Below, piece after piece: positions 31,818 through 38,647 of a DNA stretch of 38,647 bases. This stretch comes from Streptomyces murinus. GTDB taxonomy: Bacteria > Actinomycetota > Actinomycetes > Streptomycetales > Streptomycetaceae. The notes under the pieces are model-generated. The model saw only the letters and a program-made list of their open reading frames with translations, was not told the DNA's origin and did not search any database. Location of the stretch: contig NZ_MUNF01000006.1 in the NCBI RefSeq assembly GCF_002154555.1, positions 1 through 38,647 on the forward strand, given 5' to 3'. A program made the translations under genes and the position numbers. Position 1 is the stretch's first letter. Each line of letters opens with the position of its first letter.

Positions 31818-32561
31818 ATGACGACCGATGCCGGGGAGATGAGCCTCACCGTCGACGAGCTGGCCGCACGGGCGGGAGTGACGGTGCGGACCGTGCGCTT
31901 CTACGGGAGCAAGGGGCTGCTGCCGCCGCCGGTGATCGGGCCGCGGCGGGTGGGGCGGTACGGGGCGAGGCACCTGGCCCGGCTGGCGTTGATCGAGGAG
32001 TTGCAGCGGCAGGGGATGACGCTGGCGGCGATCGAGCGGTACCTGGGGCAGCTGCCGTCCGATCTGTCCGCCTACGACCTGGCCATCCACCGGGCCGTGG
32101 TCGCCTCCTGGGCGCCGGACTCCGTGGAGACCCTCTCGCGCGCCGAGCTGGACCGGCGGGCGGGACGGGTGCTGGCCGACGAGGAGCTGGAGCGGCTCGC
32201 GGCGGCCGGGGTCCTGCTCCCCGGGGACGCGGGCGACACCGAGGCAGCGGACAGCGAGGAGGATGGCTTCCGGGTCGACACCGGGCTGCTGCGGCTCGGC
32301 CTCGAACTGCTGGACGTGCCGCTGTCGCAGGGCACGATCCTCGCGGCGCGCGAGGTGCTCATGGAGCACTCGCGCGCCGCGGCCCGTGAGCTCGCCCGGC
32401 TCTTCCGCGGCGAGGTGGCCGAGCGGGACACCCGCGATGTGCGGGACCTGTCCGCGCACATCCACCCGCTGGTGGTGCAGGCGCTGCTGACCACGTTCCA
32501 GCGTTCGCTGCGCGAAGAGCTGAGCGAGCTGCTCAGCGGGGAGGGACCGTCAGGCGGCTGA
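31818..32561 (+). CDS. MerR-family transcriptional regulator
   Basis: 247-aa regulator. N-terminal winged HTH: LTVDELAARAGVTVRTVRFYGSKGLL and the wing with RRVGRYGARHLARLALI (about 10-60), then a dimerisation helix and a long acidic C-terminal effector domain (about 80-247) that I cannot assign. No Cys, so it is not a metal- or redox-sensing MerR of the classical type. ATG appears leaderless. Its last 12 bp overlap the 3' end of fadB on the other strand. Possible target: its own promoter and the divergent permease. Confidence 0.85.
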   Translation: MTTDAGEMSLTVDELAARAGVTVRTVRFYGSKGLLPPPVIGPRRVGRYGARHLARLALIEELQRQGMTLAAIERYLGQLPSDLSAYDLAIHRAVVASWAPDSVETLSRAELDRRAGRVLADEELERLAAAGVLLPGDAGDTEAADSEEDGFRVDTGLLRLGLELLDVPLSQGTILAAREVLMEHSRAAARELARLFRGEVAERDTRDVRDLSAHIHPLVVQALLTTFQRSLREELSELLSGEGPSGG

Positions 32562-34730
32562 GTCCGCGAAGGGCTCGCCCTTGTCCGCCTTCTCCACCAG
32601 CAGCGCCGGCGGCTCGAACCGCTCGCCGTAGGTCTCGGCGAGTTCCCGGGCACGGGCCACGAAGCCGGGCAGGCCGCCCTCGTAGCCGTTGATGTACTGG
32701 AGCACGCCGCCGGTCCAGGCCGGGAAGCCGATGCCGAGGATGGAGCCGATGTTGGCGTCGGCCACCGAGGTCAGCACGCCCTCCTCCACCAGGCGCACGG
32801 TGTCCAGCGCCTCGGCGAAGAGCATCCGCTCCTGCATGTCCTTGAACGGGATCTCGTACCCGGCCTTGGTGAAGTGCTCGCGCAGGCCCGGCCAGAGCCC
32901 GGCGCGCTTGCCGTCCTGCGCGTAGTCGTAGAAGCCGGCGCCGCCACTGCGGCCGGGGCGCTCGAACTCGTCGACCATGCGGTCGATGACGCCGTCGGCC
33001 GGGTGCGCGGTCCAGGTGCCGCCGGCCTCCTCGACGGCCCGCTTCGTCTCGTTGCGGATCTTGCGCGGCAGGGTGAGGGTCAGCTCGTCCATCAGGGAGA
33101 GCACCTTGGCCGGGTAGCCGGCCTGGGCGGCGGCCTGCTCGATGGAGGCGGGCTCGATGCCCTCGCCGACCATGGCCACGCCCTCGTTGATGAACTGGCC
33201 GATCACCCGGGAGGTGAAGAAGCCGCGCGAGTCGTTGACGACGATCGGCGTCTTGTTGATCTGCCGGACCAGGTCGAAGGCACGGGCGAGGGCCTCGTCG
33301 CCGGTGCGCTCGCCCTTGATGATCTCGACCAGCGGCATCTTGTCGACCGGCGAGAAGAAGTGCAGGCCGATGAAGTCGCCCTGGCGCTCGACGCCCTCGG
33401 CGAGGGTGGTGATCGGCAGGGTGGAGGTGTTGGAGCACAGCAGCGCGTCGGGCGCGAGAACGGACTCGATCTCCTGGAACACCTTGTGCTTGAGCGCGGT
33501 GTCCTCGAAGACGGCCTCGATCACCGCGTCGCAGCCGGCGACATCGGCGGCGTCCCCGGTGGGCGTGATCCGGGCGAGCAGCGCGTCCGCCTTCTCCTGG
33601 GTGGTACGGCCCCGGGAGACGGCCTTGGCGCACAGCTTCTCGGAGTAGTTCTTGCCCTTGAGCGCGGCCTCCAGGGAGACGTCCTTGAGGACGACCTCGA
33701 TGCCCGCGCGGGCGCACGAGTAGGCGATGCCCGCGCCCATCATGCCGGCGCCGAGCACGGCCACCTTGCGGACCTCGCGGGACTCGATGCCCTTGGGCCG
33801 GTTGGCGCCGGAGTTGACCGCCTGGAGGTCGAAGAAGAACGCCTGGATCATGTTCTTCGCGGTCTGCCCGGTGACCAGCTCGGTGAAGTAGCGGGTCTCG
33901 ATGGTGCTCGCGTTCTCGAAGTCGACCTGGGAGCCCTCGACCGCCGCGGCCATGATGTTGCGCGGCGCCGGGTAGGGCGCGCCGTTGGTCTGCTTGCGCA
34001 GGTTGGCCGGGAAGGCGGGCAGGTTGGCGGCGAACTTCGGGTGGGCGGGGGTGCCGCCCGGGATCCGGTAGCCCGGGACGTCCCAGGGCTGCTGGGACTC
34101 GGGGTGCTCGTCGATGAAGGCGCGGGCCTTGGCCAGCATCTCCTCCGGCGTCTGCGCCACCTCGTGGATCAGCCCGTTCTCCTGGGCGCGCCGCGGGGTG
34201 TACTGGGTGCCCTGGAGCAGCACCTTGAGCAGCGCGTCGGTGATGCCCATCAGGCGCACGGTACGGGTGACGCCGCCGCCCGCGGGCAGCAGGCCGAGGG
34301 TGACCTCCGGCAGGCCGATCTTGGAGCCGGGGGCGTCCAGCGCGATGCGGTGGTGGGAGGCGAGCGCGATCTCGTAACCGCCGCCCAGGGCCGCGCCGTT
34401 GATGGCGGCGACGACCGGCTTGCCGAGGGTCTCGATGCGGCGCAGCGCGTTCTTGATCGCGGTCGCGGTGTCGAAGACGGTCCGGGCGTCCTCGGGGCCG
34501 GCCTGGATCATCTCCTTGAGGTCGCCGCCCGCGAAGAAGGTCTTCTTGGCGGAGGTGTAGATGATGCCCCGGATGGAGTCCTTCTCGGCCACGGCGCGGT
34601 CCGCGATCGCCTCGATGGAGGCCTTGAAGGCCTGGTTCATCGTGTTGGCGGACTGGTTCGGGTCGTCCAGGACCAGGGTGACGACACCGGTGTCGTCCTG
34701 CTCCCAGCGGATGGTGGTGCTCTCGGTCAT
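32550..34730 (-). CDS. fadB: Bifunctional enoyl-CoA hydratase / 3-hydroxyacyl-CoA dehydrogenase (FadB)
   Basis: 726-aa beta-oxidation multifunctional enzyme. Hydratase domain about 1-190 with both catalytic Glu (GGGYE at 120 and LPEVTLGLLPAGGG at 142) and the oxyanion segment FFAGGDLKEM. NAD-binding dehydrogenase domain from about 335 (VAVLGAGMMGAGIAYSCARAG), with SNTSTLPIT and HFFSPVDKMPLVEI, the latter containing the catalytic His. C-terminal 3HCDH_C follows. Start with GGAGACG upstream. It lies 41 bp after the thiolase gene, the usual fadA-fadB pair of streptomycetes; but that thiolase is truncated here. Confidence 0.94.
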   Translation of the reverse strand: MTESTTIRWEQDDTGVVTLVLDDPNQSANTMNQAFKASIEAIADRAVAEKDSIRGIIYTSAKKTFFAGGDLKEMIQAGPEDARTVFDTATAIKNALRRIETLGKPVVAAINGAALGGGYEIALASHHRIALDAPGSKIGLPEVTLGLLPAGGGVTRTVRLMGITDALLKVLLQGTQYTPRRAQENGLIHEVAQTPEEMLAKARAFIDEHPESQQPWDVPGYRIPGGTPAHPKFAANLPAFPANLRKQTNGAPYPAPRNIMAAAVEGSQVDFENASTIETRYFTELVTGQTAKNMIQAFFFDLQAVNSGANRPKGIESREVRKVAVLGAGMMGAGIAYSCARAGIEVVLKDVSLEAALKGKNYSEKLCAKAVSRGRTTQEKADALLARITPTGDAADVAGCDAVIEAVFEDTALKHKVFQEIESVLAPDALLCSNTSTLPITTLAEGVERQGDFIGLHFFSPVDKMPLVEIIKGERTGDEALARAFDLVRQINKTPIVVNDSRGFFTSRVIGQFINEGVAMVGEGIEPASIEQAAAQAGYPAKVLSLMDELTLTLPRKIRNETKRAVEEAGGTWTAHPADGVIDRMVDEFERPGRSGGAGFYDYAQDGKRAGLWPGLREHFTKAGYEIPFKDMQERMLFAEALDTVRLVEEGVLTSVADANIGSILGIGFPAWTGGVLQYINGYEGGLPGFVARARELAETYGERFEPPALLVEKADKGEPFADSAA

Positions 34731-34771
34731 GACAGTCGTCTCCGTTGAAGTCGCTTGGTTCCGCGGGGAGT

Positions 34772-36115
<1,344 letters not shown>

Positions 36116-36122
36116 GGGTGCC

Positions 36123-36698
36123 TCAGCCGGAGATGGGGAGGGTGGCGGAGGAGAAGGTGGGCAGCTGGAACTCCACCTGGTTCGCGGGCGGTGCCGGGAA
36201 CTGCATGAAGACGGCGAGGGTGTCACCGGCCCGCAGGGTCGAGAAGCCCGTCGTGGTCAGCGGCCGGCCCTCGGTGTCCCGCAGCACGTAGTACCGCTTC
36301 TTGCCCTTCGGGTCGACCAGCGTGGCCCCGCCCAGGGATCTGCCGTTCTTGATGATCTCGGTCTCGTTGCCGCTGAGCGCGGAGGGGATGACGACGCTCT
36401 GGGCGCCGTCGTTCTTCAGGGTGCCGTTGATGGTCACGAACCCGCCGGAGTCCCGCTGCGCGGAGGTGATCCGGAGGCTCAGGCCGTCGGAGCCGCGCAG
36501 TTCGGCCAGCGGTTCGTCCGAGTGCCCCTCCTGGGCGCTGGGCCCTGCCCCGGCCGTCCTGGAAGCGGACGCCGGCTGCGCCGGCCGCTTGCCGTCGTCG
36601 CCGCCGCTGCCGCACCCGGCCGCGCCCGCGGCCAGTCCGGCCGCGACGGCCAGGGCGACCATCCCTCTGCGGGTCTTCGCGGTGAACCGCATGGTCAT
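36123..36698 (-). CDS. Putative lipoprotein of the Tad pilus locus
   Basis: 191-aa exported protein. Signal peptide followed by a lipobox-like AAGC (Cys29) and a Gly/Ser/Pro-rich linker. The rest (about 70-191) is a beta-rich domain ([49 protein letters not shown]) resembling immunoglobulin-like or DUF4352-type extracellular domains; I do not recognise a named family. ATG with AAGGAAG 8 nt upstream. It ends 7 nt before the OmpA-like start, so the two were an operon, with the TadG-like and pilin genes upstream. Confidence 0.82.
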   Translation of the reverse strand: MTMRFTAKTRRGMVALAVAAGLAAGAAGCGSGGDDGKRPAQPASASRTAGAGPSAQEGHSDEPLAELRGSDGLSLRITSAQRDSGGFVTINGTLKNDGAQSVVIPSALSGNETEIIKNGRSLGGATLVDPKGKKRYYVLRDTEGRPLTTTGFSTLRAGDTLAVFMQFPAPPANQVEFQLPTFSSATLPISG

Positions 36699-36742
36699 AG
36701 TCCGCTTCCTTCGTCACTCATCGTTCGCCAGTCGGTCGTTCG

Positions 36743-37360
36743 TCAGTCGGCCAGATGCACATCGAAGAGGTCCTCGGGCCCGGGCAGTCCCGACGGGTCG
36801 TCCGGGTCCAGGTCCCACACCTTGTCCTTGCAGGTGAGCCGGGGCAGATCCGGCTTCGCGGCGCCGTGCGCGGGAGCGTCCCCGTCACCCTTCGGCGGCA
36901 GCGCGAAGGTGCACAGGGGCTCGATCTCCGCGGTGGCGGAGGCCGTCGAGCGGAACTTCTCCGTGCCGGGTACGACGGAGTGGCCGACGGACTTGTCCGT
37001 CCGCACCTCGGCCCGGTACTTCAGCGGCCCGGCCGGAGCGCATCCGGTCAGCCGGGCGTCGTTCTGCCCGGCCAGTTCCCCGGCCCGTCCGCAGGGGTCG
37101 TCGTCGAGGGGCGTGTCACCGTCGAAGACGGCCTGCCACTGGGCCGGGTCGAGCAGGACCTTCAGCCACTGGCCGGTGAGCTGGTCCCGCACGTCCTGGG
37201 CCGCCGCGAGCGCCGCGGCGTCGGCGGCCGTCTGGGCGCCGCCCCGGTTCACCGCCGCCTGGCCGACCGCGAGATAGGCGAGCGCGAGAAAGAGCAGGCC
37301 CGCCACCACCGTGAGATAGATGGGGAAGGCCTGCCCCGCGTCGTGGACCGGACGGGTCAG
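36743..37360 (-). CDS. TadG-like pilus assembly protein with a probable CTG start
   Basis: 205-aa protein with a short basic N-terminus, a GQAFPIYLTVVAGLLFLALAY membrane segment and the AQTAADAAALAAAQD block typical of TadE/TadG and other Flp-pilus accessory proteins, then a periplasm-side domain with four Cys (DPCG, TGCAP, PLCTF, LTCKD). No ATG, GTG or TTG lies in frame close to the family's expected start; the CTG of CTG ACC CGT fits (homologues begin MTR-like from memory) and overlaps the pilin stop as CTGA. Internal GTGs lie inside the membrane segment. Confidence 0.8.
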   Translation of the reverse strand: MTRPVHDAGQAFPIYLTVVAGLLFLALAYLAVGQAAVNRGGAQTAADAAALAAAQDVRDQLTGQWLKVLLDPAQWQAVFDGDTPLDDDPCGRAGELAGQNDARLTGCAPAGPLKYRAEVRTDKSVGHSVVPGTEKFRSTASATAEIEPLCTFALPPKGDGDAPAHGAAKPDLPRLTCKDKVWDLDPDDPSGLPGPEDLFDVHLAD

Positions 37361-37554
37361 CCGCCGGTGACCTCGGAGATCTTCGAGGTGATCGCGTCGT
37401 AGATCGTCTGCCCGATGCTCGTGCCGGTGATCGCCAGCACGATCGCCACCACCACCGCGATGATGCCGAGGTACTCCACCGCGGTCTGGCCCCGGTCGTT
37501 GCGCGCGGCGCGGGTCATCAGATACGTCACGGTGGTGTTGAACCATTTGCTCAC
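37357..37554 (-). CDS. Flp/TadE-like small pilin
   Basis: 65-aa protein. A basic leader (KWFNTTVTYLMTRAARNDRG) is followed by QTAVEYLGIIAVVVAIVLAI, the Glu5 and hydrophobic helix of type IVb (Flp) pilins; prepilin peptidase would cut after the Gly. The C-terminus TSKISEVTGG is short. GTG start with GGAGGGGAC upstream. First gene of the pilin-TadG-lipoprotein-OmpA segment; the tad ATPase and platform genes are not in the window. Confidence 0.88.
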   Translation of the reverse strand: MSKWFNTTVTYLMTRAARNDRGQTAVEYLGIIAVVVAIVLAITGTSIGQTIYDAITSKISEVTGG

Positions 37555-37679
37555 GGTTGTCCCCTCCAGCTGCGCGTCCGATCGGGGCACCGTACGGGGC
37601 GACCACCCGCTCGGCCGAGGGTCCCAGGGCCCAACCCCGGGCCCATTTCACGGCGTCGGCGCCGGTGCGGTCCGGCATC

Positions 37680-38435
37680 TCACGCCACCCCCAGCCATTT
37701 CGCCGCGGCCTGGGACCTGGTGGCGGTCTGGAGCTTGGCGAAGATGCGGTTGATGTGGTTCTTGACCGTCTTCTCGCTGATGAAGCAGGCGGCGGCGATC
37801 TGCTGGTTGGTCATGCCGGACGCGATGAGGTCCATGATCTCCGCCTCCCTGGCACTCAGCCGGAACCGCGAACGGATCGACTGTCCCATAGAGGATTGCA
37901 GTTGTGAAGGAGCAGGGGAGGTATTTTGGCCTTCCGTGGCGGCGAGTTGAGAGTCCGTGTGTGCAGCTGCACTCTCCCGCAATGCGTCCACCAACGCTCG
38001 TGTCGCCCCCGGTGTCACATGCGGCCGGCCCTCATGGACGTCCCGTACGGCGCGGACCAGCTGCTCGGCGGTGAACTCGCCGTGTACCAGGTATCCCCCC
38101 GCCCCCAGCCGCAGCGCCTCCCGCACCGTCTCGGCCTCATGGCTGTAGGTGAGCATCATGACGGGCGCGAGGCGCGCCAGGTGGGGCAATGCCGAGATGC
38201 CGTCGACGCCGGGCATCCGGACGTCGAGGAGGATGACGTCCGGATGGTGCCGTAGCGCGGCCTCGTACGCCTCGCGGCCGTCCGCCGCCTGCGCCACCAC
38301 GGTGGTGTCCGCGCGGTCCGTGAGCAGCGCGGTCAGGCCGGCGCGCACCACGGGGTTGTCGTCGGCCACCAGCAGCCTTAATCGGGCGGGCGGCTGGAAG
38401 GCCGGTATGCCGGGGTCGTTCGGGTGCTGCCGCAT
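37680..38435 (-). CDS. NarL/LuxR-type response regulator with a TTA codon
   Basis: 251-aa two-component regulator. Receiver domain about 18-140 with acidic pair Asp25-Asp26, phosphoacceptor Asp71 (VILLDVRMPGVDG) and Thr96. The usual conserved Lys is His118 (GYLVHGEFT). A 50-residue Gln/Ser/Ala linker precedes the LuxR HTH (LSAREAEIMDLIASGMTNQQIAA and SEKTVKNHINRIFAKL). Codon 19 is TTA (38381-38379), so translation may depend on bldA. GGAGG lies 12 nt before the ATG. It begins 19 bp after the end of a histidine kinase gene and lies upstream of the pilin gene on the same strand. Confidence 0.9.
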   Translation of the reverse strand: MRQHPNDPGIPAFQPPARLRLLVADDNPVVRAGLTALLTDRADTTVVAQAADGREAYEAALRHHPDVILLDVRMPGVDGISALPHLARLAPVMMLTYSHEAETVREALRLGAGGYLVHGEFTAEQLVRAVRDVHEGRPHVTPGATRALVDALRESAAAHTDSQLAATEGQNTSPAPSQLQSSMGQSIRSRFRLSAREAEIMDLIASGMTNQQIAAACFISEKTVKNHINRIFAKLQTATRSQAAAKWLGVA

Positions 38436-38454
38436 GGGTGTGCCGTGCCTCCTT

Positions 38455-38591
38455 TCAGGATTCCGGGGTGCGCAGGGGGAGTTCGACCCGTACCTCGGTG
38501 CCGCGAGGATGGGTGCCGCGGCCGATGCGGATGCGGGCGCCCGCCTGTGCGGCCCGTTCGACCATGCCGAGCAGGCCGAAGTGGCCGCGGC
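38455..38591 (-). CDS. C-terminal fragment of a NarL-family histidine kinase
   Basis: Final 45 or so residues of a sensor kinase, ending VRVELPLRTPES. GHFGLLGMVERAAQAGARI is the G2/ATP-lid region of the HATPase domain in DesK/NarX-type kinases. It is the likely partner of the response regulator 19 bp downstream. Upstream of about 38591 the minus strand no longer encodes the kinase: the sequence turns back on itself, so the real 5' part is missing. Confidence 0.8.
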
Positions 38592-38647
38592 CTGCCCCCC
38601 GGCACCACCCTCGAACAGCTCCGCGCCCGCGGCCACTTCGGCCTGCT
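38570..38647. repeat. Terminal fold-back inside the histidine kinase gene
   Basis: Perfect 21-bp inverted repeat: 38570-38590 is the complement of 38627-38647, with 36 bp between. The plus strand from 38586 reads RGLPPGTTLEQLRARGHFGL, which is the kinase's own ATP-binding segment in the reverse orientation. The turn is at the palindrome GGCCGCGGCC (38583-38592). Most likely an assembly or library artefact at a contig end. Confidence 0.9.

Overview
This window comes from a high-GC actinomycete, almost certainly a Streptomyces. Third codon positions are overwhelmingly G or C, GTG and TTG starts are common, several genes look leaderless, and the gene order (hopanoid genes, envelope-polymer genes, idi, tex, fadBA) matches what I remember of the S. 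coelicolor SCO673x-676x region. The window looks like a whole draft contig: both edges cut genes, and the right edge ends in a short fold-back.

Layout. (1) About 1-4271, minus strand: the 5' half of a hopanoid/squalene operon, hpnC-hpnD-small ORF-hpnE-polyprenyl diphosphate synthase. Its reading frames are joined by ATGA, GTGA or TGATG overlaps; the squalene-hopene cyclase would be expected beyond the left edge. (2) 4571-11599, minus: a seven-gene operon with two CDP-alcohol phosphatidyltransferase-type proteins, a sugar/alcohol-phosphate nucleotidyltransferase, a glycerol-1-phosphate-dehydrogenase-like enzyme, a GT2 glycosyltransferase and a TagGH-type ABC exporter. I read it as a dedicated pathway for an uncharacterised envelope glycopolymer or phospholipid headgroup, and it is the best candidate here for an undescribed system. 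(3) 11935-16951: galE, a CDF metal exporter, idi, an anti-sigma-type ATPase, an HdeD-like membrane protein and an atypical crotonase. (4) 17240-19275: a His-rich secreted peptide and a paired DJ-1 enzyme and DJ-1/AraC regulator. (5) 19471-24528: tex with a Gln-Gly tail, a secreted three-repeat protein and an ABC-F ATPase. (6) 24660-32561: a D-amino acid oxidase-like protein, two secreted peptidases (S15 and M1), a macrodomain protein, an amino acid permease and a MerR regulator. (7) 32550-36115: fadB and a damaged fadA. (8) 36123-38647: a Tad/Flp-type pilus accessory segment (lipoprotein, TadG-like, Flp-like pilin) behind a NarL-type response regulator and a histidine kinase fragment.

Two structural anomalies matter to any reader. 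At about 35,751-35,765 an OmpA-like secreted protein is fused in frame to a thiolase that has lost roughly its first 80 residues, joining a fad locus to a Tad locus. At 38570-38647 the contig folds back on itself inside the histidine kinase gene. The second is probably an assembly artefact; the first may be a real rearrangement or a misjoin, and read data are needed to tell.

Working together: regions 1 and 3 share isoprenoid metabolism (idi supplies DMAPP/IPP balance; hpnCDE make squalene for hopanoids), and regions 1 and 2 both build envelope components. The rest is ordinary streptomycete chromosome with many convergent genes separated by strong hairpin terminators.
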